Shown: positions 30,750-39,736 of the stretch, piece by piece
Layout: every line of letters starts with the position of its first letter
Position numbering within the stretch: position 1 is the stretch's first letter
Program-made: the position numbers and the translations under genes
The notes under the pieces: generated by a model
Seen by the model: the letters and a program-made list of their open reading frames with translations, nothing else
Database searches by the model: none
Told to the model about the DNA's origin: nothing
Assembly: GCA_045595845.1 (NCBI GenBank)
Contig: JAZOBF010000037.1
Coordinates: 1-43,889, forward strand
DNA from: RGIG3009 sp045595845
Lineage (GTDB): Bacteria; Bacillota; Clostridia; Oscillospirales; Acutalibacteraceae
DNA length: 43,889 nt
Direction of reading: 5' to 3'

Positions 30750-31757
30750 TCATTGATACGCCTCGGGCAATGCCTTACCCTGCGCCATATACCACATTTT
30801 CGGCATCAACACCGTTTCGTTGAGAACCGTTTTCTCGGTATCCACCGTTGGTTCCTCTCCCTCGCGCAACCGTCGCGCCACAATCACCGTACGCCCGTCC
30901 TTGAGGTGCGTTTCGCGTTTGTTGCTGCAAGTGGAAAGTGTCAGCAATTCATCTTCTGCCGTCACATCCACATCCGCAAAATTATACAAAGACCGCTTGC
31001 GCACATCGTCAATAAACTGCGCAAAGCTCTCGTCGGTAAACTCGGTGCGGATGTAATTAAATACCGATTCCTCCGCCGCATTGGCGTTGATGATCATCAC
31101 CGCAAACACCTTGTACGTGCGTTGCTCATACAAGGTATCCAGCGTCAGCGTCGTCAATCGTCGGGCGCGCTGGAGATTGCTTTTGGCGAGCAAATTAAAC
31201 CGAGAAAACATCAAACCGCTGTTGAGGTTGTGCCCATATATAATAAGGTTGCGGTTCTCCCCCTCTGCCGACAAGTCGTTGCGATAGTCGAAATACAACG
31301 CTCCCGCTTTGTCGGTATCCCCTAAAAAATCATGGGTAAGGTAAAACTCGTTATCCGCTCGTTGTACCACCGGATTATCAATCGCACCGCCGAACAGATC
31401 GTCGCCCGTTGTCTCAAATTTCAGCCACCCGCGCACATCGCTGTTGCGACGATACAAGGAGCGAAACGCCTCGTTCATGCCTTCGGGATACACGATAGTC
31501 TCTGTATCATCCGTCTCAGACTTGTCCGGTTGTTCTTCGTAATATAGGTCGCGCAAAGTTTCCGTAACCCGTTGCGTGTGCCGCGGCTGCAACAGGAGAT
31601 CGTCCACGAGATACGCCGCCGATCCGATAAACACCAGCACCGCGACTATAAACGCAATTTTACGGATACATTCCCGAGCAGAATCCCCCGCCATAGGGAT
31701 AACGGCGCTCAAAAAACGAACACACCGGCCCGTCCTCTTTTGTATGGTGTTTTTCAT
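30750..31757 (-). CDS. srtB: Class B sortase, catalytically intact
   Basis: 335 residues from ATG 31757, which overlaps the desulfurase stop (TGATG) and has AAAGGAGA upstream. One N-terminal membrane helix (about 33-52) is followed by the extracellular sortase domain (about 95-300). The catalytic triad is present: His176 in IIYGHN, Cys277 in LLTLSTC, Arg289 in DGRTVIV. Class B is suggested by the insert between beta strands (SVFNYIRTEFTDESFAQFIDDVRKRS) and by length. It should anchor surface proteins to peptidoglycan; no obvious substrate with a sorting signal is in this window. The C-terminal ~40 residues after the domain are similar in spirit to those following the dead sortase domain downstream (MPKMWYMAQG here, MPKGWLQANG there). 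Confidence 0.92.
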   Translation of the reverse strand: MKNTIQKRTGRCVRFLSAVIPMAGDSARECIRKIAFIVAVLVFIGSAAYLVDDLLLQPRHTQRVTETLRDLYYEEQPDKSETDDTETIVYPEGMNEAFRSLYRRNSDVRGWLKFETTGDDLFGGAIDNPVVQRADNEFYLTHDFLGDTDKAGALYFDYRNDLSAEGENRNLIIYGHNLNSGLMFSRFNLLAKSNLQRARRLTTLTLDTLYEQRTYKVFAVMIINANAAEESVFNYIRTEFTDESFAQFIDDVRKRSLYNFADVDVTAEDELLTLSTCSNKRETHLKDGRTVIVARRLREGEEPTVDTEKTVLNETVLMPKMWYMAQGKALPEAYQ

Positions 31758-32890
31758 CACACCTGTCTCCTTTGTAATACCTGTGTCGCCTCGCGCAACG
31801 CTTCGCACAATGCACGGACATCCTCAAGCGTCGTATCGCGACAAAAACTCACGCGCAGGGAACCGTCAATTTCGGCGGCGGGCAACCCCATCGCCGTCAA
31901 CACCGCACTTCGTTTGCCTTTGGCACACGCCGATCCACCGGACACGAAAATCCCGCGCTGTGCCAAAAAATGCAACAGGGTTTCACTACGAAAACCGACC
32001 AGCGACAGATTCACAATATACGCCACACCGCCCGAGGGTAAATGAAACCGTACATCGGGATGCGAGCCGAGTTCGTCCAATAAACATGTTTTGAGTGCCT
32101 CATACCGTTTTGTCTGCTCCGAAAAATTCGGTACAGAAACCGCCGCCGCGCCAAACCCCGCGATGGCGGGTACGGGTTCGGTTCCCGAACGAAGTCCATT
32201 TTCCTGACCGCCACCGATAATGCGCGGCAACACCCGCACACCCTTGCGAATGTACAGAGCACCGACACCTTTCGGCCCGTGTATTTTATGAGCGCTGACC
32301 GACAGCAGGTCCACACCCCATGTTTCTGCGCAAAGCGGAATTTTTCCCGCCGCCTGTACCGCGTCGGTATGAATGAGTGCCCGCGGTGCCACACGGCGCA
32401 CCCGCTTAACAACGGACGGGATATCCGTCCGCGCACCCGTTTCATTGTTCACCGTCATCACGCTGACAAGTGTGGTATCCGCCGTACACGCGCGTTCAAT
32501 AGCCTCAGGGGAAATCGAACCGTCTGATTCGGGACGAACGCGAATCACCGTCCACCCTTGTTCTTCCAGTCGGTCGAAGCAAGCCGCAACCGACGGGTGC
32601 TCAATCGCGGTTGTCACCGCCACATGCGGTTGACGGGTACGCGCCTCGGCACCGCCGAGTACGGCAATATTGTTGGCCTCGGTACCGCCGCTGACAAATA
32701 CGACCTGCCCGGGTTTTGCCCCGAGCAACGCCGCCACTTCCCCGCGCGCTCGCGTTATCTCGCGCTCGGCATGGATTCCGAGCGTATGTAACGAAGAAGG
32801 GTTCCCGTAGTTCTCCGTCATAACACATATCATGCGTTCAACCGCCTGACGACATACCGCCGTCGTCGCGCTGTTGTCCAAATAGATCAC
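31757..32890 (-). CDS. Cysteine desulfurase (NifS/IscS family)
   Basis: 377 residues, PLP-dependent. Motifs are MIYLDNSATTAVCRQAVERM, NNETGARTDIPSV, HTDAVQAAGKIPL, the PLP-lysine segment LLSVSAHKIHGPKGVGALY, and VSGGSACAKGKRS containing the catalytic Cys (about 328) on the mobile loop. It releases sulfur from cysteine. Its operon position upstream of thiI suggests it is the dedicated sulfur donor for tRNA thiolation, like B. subtilis NifZ-ThiI; the specific role is inferred. The start is GTG 32890 with AGGAGGGG upstream. It overlaps srtB by one base. Confidence 0.95.
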   Translation of the reverse strand: MIYLDNSATTAVCRQAVERMICVMTENYGNPSSLHTLGIHAEREITRARGEVAALLGAKPGQVVFVSGGTEANNIAVLGGAEARTRQPHVAVTTAIEHPSVAACFDRLEEQGWTVIRVRPESDGSISPEAIERACTADTTLVSVMTVNNETGARTDIPSVVKRVRRVAPRALIHTDAVQAAGKIPLCAETWGVDLLSVSAHKIHGPKGVGALYIRKGVRVLPRIIGGGQENGLRSGTEPVPAIAGFGAAAVSVPNFSEQTKRYEALKTCLLDELGSHPDVRFHLPSGGVAYIVNLSLVGFRSETLLHFLAQRGIFVSGGSACAKGKRSAVLTAMGLPAAEIDGSLRVSFCRDTTLEDVRALCEALREATQVLQRRQV

Positions 32891-32927
32891 GGATTTCCCC
32901 TCCTTTCATTCGGCAATATGCGGTTAT

Positions 32928-32956
32928 ATTATACCACACTTTTCGCCTGCTGACAA
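32928..32956 (-). promoter_or_regulatory. Promoter of the desulfurase-sortase-thiI-cinA operon
   Basis: On the minus strand, TTGTCA (32951-32956), 17-bp spacer, TATAAT (32928-32933), with TGG immediately before the -10 (extended -10). The start of transcription would be near 32921, about 30 bp before GTG 32890. Confidence 0.85.
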
Positions 32957-32999
32957 CCCCCCGCTCACTCGGCAAATGTTGGTGTATGGGAACACGCAT

Positions 33000-33027
33000 A
33001 AACCCCCTCCGTTAACGGAGGGGGTTT
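33000..33027 (-). terminator. Terminator after the zinc-ribbon protein gene
   Basis: Perfect 12-bp stem AAACCCCCTCCG/CGGAGGGGGTTT with a TTAA loop. On the minus strand the U-tail is short (TTTAT), so efficiency is uncertain. It lies 17 bp after the stop of the gene at 33045. Confidence 0.75.
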
Positions 33028-33044
33028 GGTTTCATCATGGATTA

Positions 33045-33794
33045 TCAGTCGGACTGTCTGTAATCCGGACACCACGCTTTGCGCGGGTCGTCACAATGTG
33101 CTAAGTAATACGAGGTGCTCTGCTTGGTGCACAAACCGTTTTGATAGTATCGACAAATCAAGCGCCGTTCCACACTTTGCACCAGGTCGATGGATTCGGC
33201 GTGACCTTCCTTCGCCAAGCGCTCAATGGTCTTAAAATCGTTGGCTTGTAAGGCTGCTCGATACTCTTCCTCCATGCGCCGCACACGGCGATTTCGTTGC
33301 GCGATGGGGCGTACTTCTTCGAGATGCGATTTGCAAATACCGGCAACGGTATCATCGCACCCGAGTTTTAGCGCTTTGTCCATCAAAAACACAATTCTAT
33401 CATAGTCATCGGGATTGTTATGAGCATCTAACAGAGTAGCGGCATACATCGCCATCCCATTGGGAGATTCCGCATCTGAGGCAACTTTTAAATAGGACAG
33501 CGCCCTTTCGTATTCGCCTTCGGTTACAAGACCAACACCGATAAACAGGTTAGCATCAATTGAACCTTTTTCGGCGGCGGCGTATAACAATTGGGGATTG
33601 TTGTCAGCATCTTGTGCCATCGCGTACAACTCATCGGCGGTGTATGTGTCGATTGCGTCTTCGTTGATTTTACCGTTTCGTGCATCCTCTAATGAGATGC
33701 AATCCCCACACAAGGTACAATAGGCCGTTTCAACGCCGCTGTGCAGGCGGATTTTTCCCGCACACGCAGGGCACAGTACATCAACAAAAGCCAT
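33045..33794 (-). CDS. Zinc-ribbon protein with Sel1/TPR-like repeats, unknown function
   Basis: 249 residues. The N-terminus has CPACAGKIRLHSGVETAYCTLCG with Cys8, Cys11, Cys26 and Cys29, a probable zinc ribbon. Residues about 50-200 are helical repeats of Sel1/TPR character (LYAMAQDADNNPQLLYAAAEKGSIDANLFIGVGLV, EYERALSYLKVASDAESPNGMAMYAATLL), usually protein-protein scaffolds. The C-terminus carries CRYYQNGLC, AHC and AWCPDY, a second Cys cluster. There is no signal peptide, so it is cytoplasmic. Its ATG directly follows the TAA of the upstream membrane-protein gene, so the two are co-translated and probably act together. The exact role is unknown. Confidence 0.75.
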   Translation of the reverse strand: MAFVDVLCPACAGKIRLHSGVETAYCTLCGDCISLEDARNGKINEDAIDTYTADELYAMAQDADNNPQLLYAAAEKGSIDANLFIGVGLVTEGEYERALSYLKVASDAESPNGMAMYAATLLDAHNNPDDYDRIVFLMDKALKLGCDDTVAGICKSHLEEVRPIAQRNRRVRRMEEEYRAALQANDFKTIERLAKEGHAESIDLVQSVERRLICRYYQNGLCTKQSTSYYLAHCDDPRKAWCPDYRQSD

Positions 33795-36700
33795 TTATTT
33801 CCCCTCCTTTAGTTGAGTTGTGGTCGTGGCGGTATCGTCAGCCGTCTCTTCTGTATAGACCACCGACTTAAGCGTGGGGAGTTTGCCGTCTTTCATTTCC
33901 CAAATCTCCTCACTCCAACCAAGCGTTTTGGTTAAGAACGATTTGGTGGTCATGGTTTTTGCCGGTTTCAAATGCTTGCCGTTGGGGAAAATGGAAGCCG
34001 ATTTATACGAATTTTCGATAACCAGATCTTCTTGACCGCAACTTTTGGAGGCTTTCTTGGTGCCGTACACAAACGAGTTCACCAAATCGGGATCGGCGCT
34101 GTTGCTCACTTTGGTGCCGACAACGATGCAGTAATCGCATGTTGTGGTTTTGTTTTTGGCAGTTGTGGTTTTTACCGAGCAGGTAAGTGCGTGATAACTG
34201 TTTTCAATCACATCATCTGCTTTCAGCGTTCCGGTAAGTGCACCGACATAAGCCTTCACCGTCTTATTTTTGCTGTCACGGCACACTACCGAAAGTTCAC
34301 CCTGTGCATAGGTATTGTTCATGGCAGCATGACCACCCACGGCACCAACCGAACAAGCGGTTTGACCGTCTGCGGTTTCGTCCGCGGTTACGCTGACAAC
34401 CAACTCACCGTCAAAAAATGAGCGTGCGGCACTGCCGTTATTGCCAATAAGCCCGCCTATGTATAAGGAGGCAAGCGAGGTTGCAGATGTATCGTTGACG
34501 GTGACATTAAACTTGCCGGTATACGAGGAACCGTCCAACACGCCCCGATTGTTGCCTATCAAGCCGCCCCATTCGTAATCGGGACTGCCGTGTCCCGTAA
34601 GCCAATCCAACTTAAAGGTGATGGGCGTATCGGTATGGCAGTTAATGACCGTACCTTTGTTTTGTGCGGCAAACGCCCCGAAACGGAACCGTTTCACATG
34701 CGCGTTCTCAGCCGTAAAGGTGATGGCACCGTCCGTAATTTGGCAATTGGCAAGTGTCCCGTACTTCCCGTTACTTTCGGCAAGTACCGCTATGTCGAAT
34801 TTTTTCGGCAAAGCTTCGCCGAAGGTACGGGTAACACCATTGACGGAAATGTTCAACAACCGCCCGTGGTTTTTCCCAACCAGCGCTTGTTGCCATGTGC
34901 CGTCTCGGAAGGTAAGGTTGTGCAGTTTCCCGAAATTCCGTCCGATCCACGGCGCATCGGTTTGCGCGGCATGGGATACGGCATGACCGTTTCCGTCGAT
35001 TTCGCCAAAGAAAAACTTCACGGTGGGCAAAGCGTTATCTTGCAGGTCCAAATCCGTTTCCAAACGATACCGGCCTAACGGATTGGTAATGAGCAACGAC
35101 AGATCGTCGATATCGTCAATGGGCAGCACGCCGATGTGTGTATTGAATGTCAACAACGACCACACAAGGGCAACAAGCGAAAGCAAAAAGGCGGCATTGG
35201 TAAGGCGCGGTGCCCAGTTAGTGAAAATGCGACAGGCGGCGGTATAATGTGCCGCTTCGCTTTGTGGTTGGTTGCGCAAACGGCGCGACTCTTTTTGAGC
35301 TTTTTGAATAGCCACCAGAATAGGACGAAGCAAAAGCCAACCACCCAACAACAAGCCGTAAAGCAGATAAACCGAATATTTGAGCACTTGTTGCGGCGAC
35401 AACAACCAATAAACCGAAACAACAAATGCCGCCACGGCAACCGCCAACGCCACACTCGATATGATGACCGCAGTTTTACCGTTTCGCTGACTGCTTGCTT
35501 GCAGGTCGTTATCAAAATTACCAATTGCTTGCGTTACGGTATCAATGGCTTCATCACAGGCGGCGGTGTGTGCCTGAGTTGCGTTATGCAACGACTCCGT
35601 AAAGGCATTCCACTCGCTTTGATAAGGGTTGTTTTCTGCTTGCAACGCGCGTTCCGCCCACGGGGTAAGCGGATCTAACACTTGACGCTCTAATGTGAGG
35701 GTCCATTCACGCTTTTCTTTGAGCATTGTCAAGGTTGCGTCTCGCTTTTGTTGATCGGCGAGTTGATTTTTGAGAAAAGCGTCTACCTTTTTCTTAATAT
35801 CCAACGGCGGCAACTCTATCGACAGGTTGTTTGACAACGCCTTAACACAGCGCCACGCGGCTTCGCCGCCGTTTTTCGCGCGCAATGCCACATATTGCAT
35901 TTCCTGTACGGTTATGTCTTTGCGTGCCAGAATGGATTGATGAAACGCCTCCCGCGCCTCTTCGTCACCAAGCGTGTCATACAACGCATCAATCACCGCA
36001 TAACGGTCAACCGTCCACTTGGTATCGGTATCCGTCAACCGTTTGACAAACAGGCGCAACCGCTCGAGAACGGCGGTGGGAGAACCGTCCGGCAAGGTAT
36101 CGGCAAGAGCAGGCGTCCCTCCCCAGTTTTCCCATACCGCAGCCGGATTGGTCCAACATAAGATATCGTCGTTTTCTTGTAATAAAGCGGCAGCGCGTTT
36201 ACGCAAGGTGGCATCCGCTTTCACGGCATCCGTATCGAAGTCGACACCTTTGAGCGATACCGTCGCAGCTTCGACCGCTTTCTCCGCAAAGAGCTTTTCA
36301 AACCCCTCGAACAGATTTCCCAAGGCAATCGCCACCTCAGAGGTATCGACAACGGTATTCCCGTTTTGGTATAGCGTGTGCAAAACGGAAAGAAGTCCTA
36401 ACGAATGCTTGCCCTGTTCGACAAGACCGCCTGCTTTTTTAAGCAGTTTGTGCAAAGCAGCCAGAGAATCGTTTTGGGAGCAGTTAGCCGCATAATGACC
36501 AATCCACTTATTCATGCGGAATACATCGTTTTCAAGGGCACAACGCAACACTTTTGTATGGGTGAAAAACAAGGTTTTTACGGCAGCCTGTTCGTAATGC
36601 TCTCGCTGTTCGGCGGTGGCATAGCGACAAGCATAGGTATACGAGCGCTCCTTTTCGAAAGGAATACCGCGATTGATGAGCGTCTCTTGATTGTTACACT

Positions 36701-36860
36701 GCCGCTCGGCCAATAACAACAACCAATACACCACGCTGTTTTTCGGTTGCTCATCCAATTCTTGGTTGAGCACCTCAATCGCACGGTCGAACTCCTCATC
36801 GTTCAGCAAATTGATTGCCCGTTCCATACGGGGGGTGAGTTGCGATAAAAGACCATCCAC
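33795..36860 (-). CDS. Large membrane protein with helical cytoplasmic region and GLUG-type extracellular repeats
   Basis: 1021 residues from GTG 36860 (AAGGAGGGG upstream). Residues 1-450 are helical, with a TPR-like start (INLLNDEEFDRAIEVLNQEL). Membrane helices fall at about 463-485, 492-515 and 553-572. From about 590 the sequence resembles the repeats of GLUG/beta-helix surface proteins: YRLETDLDLQDN, FGEIDGNGHAVSH, GRNFGKLHNLTFRDG, GGLIGNNRGVLDGSSYTG, YIGGLIGNNGSAARSFFDG, VGAVGGHAAMNNTYAQG and IENSYHA. The end, WSEEIWEMKDGKLPTLK, is typical of such proteins. An adhesin-like or surface-interaction role is possible but not shown. It is cotranscribed with the zinc-ribbon protein. Confidence 0.75.
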   Translation of the reverse strand: MDGLLSQLTPRMERAINLLNDEEFDRAIEVLNQELDEQPKNSVVYWLLLLAERQCNNQETLINRGIPFEKERSYTYACRYATAEQREHYEQAAVKTLFFTHTKVLRCALENDVFRMNKWIGHYAANCSQNDSLAALHKLLKKAGGLVEQGKHSLGLLSVLHTLYQNGNTVVDTSEVAIALGNLFEGFEKLFAEKAVEAATVSLKGVDFDTDAVKADATLRKRAAALLQENDDILCWTNPAAVWENWGGTPALADTLPDGSPTAVLERLRLFVKRLTDTDTKWTVDRYAVIDALYDTLGDEEAREAFHQSILARKDITVQEMQYVALRAKNGGEAAWRCVKALSNNLSIELPPLDIKKKVDAFLKNQLADQQKRDATLTMLKEKREWTLTLERQVLDPLTPWAERALQAENNPYQSEWNAFTESLHNATQAHTAACDEAIDTVTQAIGNFDNDLQASSQRNGKTAVIISSVALAVAVAAFVVSVYWLLSPQQVLKYSVYLLYGLLLGGWLLLRPILVAIQKAQKESRRLRNQPQSEAAHYTAACRIFTNWAPRLTNAAFLLSLVALVWSLLTFNTHIGVLPIDDIDDLSLLITNPLGRYRLETDLDLQDNALPTVKFFFGEIDGNGHAVSHAAQTDAPWIGRNFGKLHNLTFRDGTWQQALVGKNHGRLLNISVNGVTRTFGEALPKKFDIAVLAESNGKYGTLANCQITDGAITFTAENAHVKRFRFGAFAAQNKGTVINCHTDTPITFKLDWLTGHGSPDYEWGGLIGNNRGVLDGSSYTGKFNVTVNDTSATSLASLYIGGLIGNNGSAARSFFDGELVVSVTADETADGQTACSVGAVGGHAAMNNTYAQGELSVVCRDSKNKTVKAYVGALTGTLKADDVIENSYHALTCSVKTTTAKNKTTTCDYCIVVGTKVSNSADPDLVNSFVYGTKKASKSCGQEDLVIENSYKSASIFPNGKHLKPAKTMTTKSFLTKTLGWSEEIWEMKDGKLPTLKSVVYTEETADDTATTTTQLKEGK

Positions 36861-36890
36861 AGGGTTCCCCTCCTTATTTCGGTTGATTGT

Positions 36891-36920
36891 ATTGTATCAT
36901 ATTTAAAGAGACAAAAGCAA
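36891..36920 (-). promoter_or_regulatory. Promoter of the GLUG-protein / zinc-ribbon operon
   Basis: On the minus strand, TTGCTT (36915-36920), 18-bp spacer and TACAAT (36891-36896), with TGA before the -10 (extended -10). No terminator is visible in the 77 bp after the upstream ABC transporter gene. Confidence 0.6.
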
Positions 36921-36937
36921 GACATCGGCTATCTTGG

Positions 36938-38686
36938 TTATTCATATAACCGATACAACGATGCATACATGCCGTTTTTCTCCATTAACTCGGCGTGTGA
37001 CCCCATTTCAGCAATGCCGTCCTTGGTGATTACCGCGATCACATCTGCATTTCGAATAGTGGTCAGACGGTGTGCCACGATAAATGTCGTGCGGCCTTTC
37101 GCAAGCCGCATGAGGGATTCCTGTACCAACCGCTCGGATTCGTTGTCCAACGCGCTGGTCGCCTCATCCAAAATCAACACCGGCGGATCTTTCAAAAACA
37201 CCCGGGCGATGGATATGCGTTGCTTTTGCCCACCCGATAATTTCACGCCTCGCTCGCCGACATATGTGTCATATCCCCGCTCAAGTGCTTCGATAAAATC
37301 TGCCGCCCCTGCAAGTCTTGCCGCTTCTTTAACTTCTTCAAGCGTCGCATCGGGACGCCCATACACAATGTTTTCAAATACCGTACCCGAAAACAAATAC
37401 ACATCCTGTTGTACCACACCAATCGCCTTGCGTAACGAGTCCAGTGTTGCTGTGTGAATGTCCGCACCATCAAGCAAAATCGAGCCGCCGCACACATCGT
37501 AAAAACGCGGAATCAACCCGCAAAGCGTCGTCTTTCCTCCGCCCGACGGCCCCACTAAAGCCATTGTTTGCCCCGCCCGAACGCGCAAATTGATATGGCT
37601 GAGTACATCCGTACCGTCCTCGCTGTACCGAAAACTGACATCGCGAAACTCCACATCACCCTTCACTTCGCCAAGCGGTTTGGCATCCGGGTGGTCTACG
37701 ATCGTCTCGGGCGCATCCATGATCTCTGCAAACCGTTCAATGCCGGTCATGCCACGATAAAATTGTTCGGAAAATTCAATGATGCGCCGTACGGAGGTAA
37801 GCAATGCGCTTACATACAACAAATACGCGACCAAATCCGCCGCCGTCACCGTTCCTTCTATCATAAACAACGCACCCGCCACCACAACCGTGATGTACAT
37901 GACACCGTCAAACAACCGCGTTGTTGCATGGAATCCCGCCATGGCGGCATAGATGTGCTTTTTGACCGCCAGAAACTTGCCGTTTCCGTCCTCGAATTTT
38001 TCAGCTTCCACCGCTTCGTTGGAAAAGGATTGCACCACCCGTATACCGAGCAAACTGTCCTCAACCTGTGCGTTAATCTCCCCAATCACCACTTTAGATT
38101 CGCGAAATCCCATCTTCATGCGATGTTGGAACGGCCCGCAGACAAACAACATCAGGGGTATAACGGCAAACACGATGAGCGTCAACCACACATTCACACT
38201 GCACAGGATAATAAACGATGCCACGATCTTAATTCCCGCAATGAAAAATTCTTCGGGACAATGGTGCGCAAACTCGGTCACCTCAAACAGGTCATTCGTG
38301 ATACGCGACATCAGCGTACCGATTTTGGTATCGTCATAGTACGCAAACGGCAACCGATGCAATTTTTCAAACAAATCACTACGCATTTTGGTTTCGATTT
38401 TGGTGCCCATGATATGCCCGATTGAGGTCATATAATAATTGGCGGCAGTGTCAATCAACCGCAACACCAAATACAGCACACCGATAGTCAACACGGTTTC
38501 GACCGTCAGGGATTGTAAATTGTTCATCCCCATATCAGTAATATACCGCACCATCATAGGTAATACCAATTCACAAACGGTTGTCAGCGCGGCACAAAAC
38601 AGATCCAATATCACCACGCCGACAAATGTTTTATAATACGGCAAAAACCGTTTAATAAGCGCCCACGCGCTTGCTTTTTTTTGCAT
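36938..38686 (-). CDS. ABC transporter, exporter type, fused permease and ATPase
   Basis: 582 residues, one half-transporter of the MsbA/LmrA/BmrA class. The N-terminal six-helix membrane domain (about 1-310) starts with LIKRFLPYYKTFVGVVILDLFCAA. The ATPase (about 335-582) has Walker A GPSGGGKTT, Q-loop VVQQDVYLFSGTVFENI, signature LSGGQKQR, Walker B VLILDEATSALD and the H-loop IVAHRLTTI. It probably works as a homodimer, since no partner gene is adjacent. The substrate (lipid, drug or peptide) cannot be told. It follows radC by 41 bp and is probably cotranscribed. AGGAGGTAA precedes ATG. Confidence 0.95.
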   Translation of the reverse strand: MQKKASAWALIKRFLPYYKTFVGVVILDLFCAALTTVCELVLPMMVRYITDMGMNNLQSLTVETVLTIGVLYLVLRLIDTAANYYMTSIGHIMGTKIETKMRSDLFEKLHRLPFAYYDDTKIGTLMSRITNDLFEVTEFAHHCPEEFFIAGIKIVASFIILCSVNVWLTLIVFAVIPLMLFVCGPFQHRMKMGFRESKVVIGEINAQVEDSLLGIRVVQSFSNEAVEAEKFEDGNGKFLAVKKHIYAAMAGFHATTRLFDGVMYITVVVAGALFMIEGTVTAADLVAYLLYVSALLTSVRRIIEFSEQFYRGMTGIERFAEIMDAPETIVDHPDAKPLGEVKGDVEFRDVSFRYSEDGTDVLSHINLRVRAGQTMALVGPSGGGKTTLCGLIPRFYDVCGGSILLDGADIHTATLDSLRKAIGVVQQDVYLFSGTVFENIVYGRPDATLEEVKEAARLAGAADFIEALERGYDTYVGERGVKLSGGQKQRISIARVFLKDPPVLILDEATSALDNESERLVQESLMRLAKGRTTFIVAHRLTTIRNADVIAVITKDGIAEMGSHAELMEKNGMYASLYRLYE

Positions 38687-38727
38687 ACCGTTACCTCCTC
38701 ATGCCTTTCAAATCTAACCGTGATCGA

Positions 38728-39477
38728 TTAACGCTCCGCCTTGTCGCGGTTATATTGGTCAAGCCGTGACACCGTTGAGGAAAATATCGGGGCATAATAC
38801 GGACTCTCCCGCATTGAATAACACCCGTCCTGTGCCACAATGACATGATCGAGCACACCGATATCCATCATCTTAAACGCCGAAACAAACGATTTGGTTG
38901 TTGCAATATCCTCTTCCGACGGCAAACAAAATCCGGCAGGGTGATTATGGGCAACAACAACGGCCGTAGCACGGTTTCGCAATGCCGCCTGAACCAGTTC
39001 TCGGGTGTTTGCTTCCGTCGAAGTAATCGTCCCCGTATGCACCACCGTACAACTGATCATCTGACCGCGATTATTCAGCGACAACAACAGCACCTTTTCG
39101 CACTTTTCGTTGACAAGTTGCATTTGGAGGTACTCCGTGATTTCGCCGAGATTGGAAAAGGTCCGCTTTTGGGATTTTTCCTTATAATAGCGCGACAACA
39201 GTTGGCCGCACAACACCAGTAAGGTTGCAGAATGTTCCGAAATACCGTCCACCATGCAAAGTTCTTCATACTCCGCATCCAACACCGACGGGAGATCGCC
39301 GAAACGATCCAGCAACCGATGCGCGATGGGATTGGTGTCGCGTTGCGGAATCGCAAAAAACAGCAACAGCTCCAACACCTGATGCGGCTCGTATTGATTG
39401 ATACTGCCGCGTATGAACTGTTGCTTCATGCGCTTGCGATGGTTTTTGTGAGGGTTTATCTTCTTCTGTTCAGACAA
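38728..39477 (-). CDS. radC: RadC-family JAB/MPN domain protein
   Basis: 249 residues. The N-terminal helix-hairpin-helix part is HQVLELLLFFAIPQRDTNPIAHRLLDRFGDLPSVLDA. The C-terminal MPN/JAB domain has the metal motif HNHPAG followed by PSEEDI (VVVAHNHPAGFCLPSEEDIATT), as in all RadC proteins, which resemble metal-dependent proteases or nucleases. The old assignment to DNA repair is doubtful and the real role is unknown. The start is TTG 39477, with GGAGAGG nine bases upstream; no ATG is nearer than codon 17. It is transcribed away from rplM. Confidence 0.93.
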   Translation of the reverse strand: MSEQKKINPHKNHRKRMKQQFIRGSINQYEPHQVLELLLFFAIPQRDTNPIAHRLLDRFGDLPSVLDAEYEELCMVDGISEHSATLLVLCGQLLSRYYKEKSQKRTFSNLGEITEYLQMQLVNEKCEKVLLLSLNNRGQMISCTVVHTGTITSTEANTRELVQAALRNRATAVVVAHNHPAGFCLPSEEDIATTKSFVSAFKMMDIGVLDHVIVAQDGCYSMRESPYYAPIFSSTVSRLDQYNRDKAER

Positions 39478-39506
39478 AACCGGCCACCTCTCCTTCGTTC
39501 TCTGTC

Positions 39507-39535
39507 AGTATACCAAATAATCCCGCAAATGAAAA
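39507..39535 (-). promoter_or_regulatory. Promoter of radC and the ABC exporter
   Basis: On the minus strand, TTTTCA (39530-39535), 17-bp spacer, TATACT (39507-39512) with TGG before the -10. It is a four-of-six -35 with a good extended -10. Confidence 0.6.
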
Positions 39536-39660
39536 GAGGGAGTCGAAATTTGTCGACGCAAAAAAATGAAATGAAAAACGAGAAACAGAGGAATTCGAAG
39601 AGAAAACGAGAGAAAACGAGCGTTAGAGGGATATAAATTAAAAAATCTGGAATTTAGGTC

Positions 39661-39689
39661 TTGACAGGCAATTTTGGGTGTGTTATGAT
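39661..39689 (+). promoter_or_regulatory. Promoter of rplM-rpsI
   Basis: TTGACA (39661-39666), 17-bp spacer, TATGAT (39684-39689) with TGT before the -10. The transcript would start near 39696, leaving a ~40-nt leader. No long structured leader is present, in contrast to the S10 operon. Confidence 0.88.
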
Positions 39690-39736
39690 GGGCAAGCTGT
39701 AAAAAAACTATTGAACTATAACAGGAGGTATTCACG

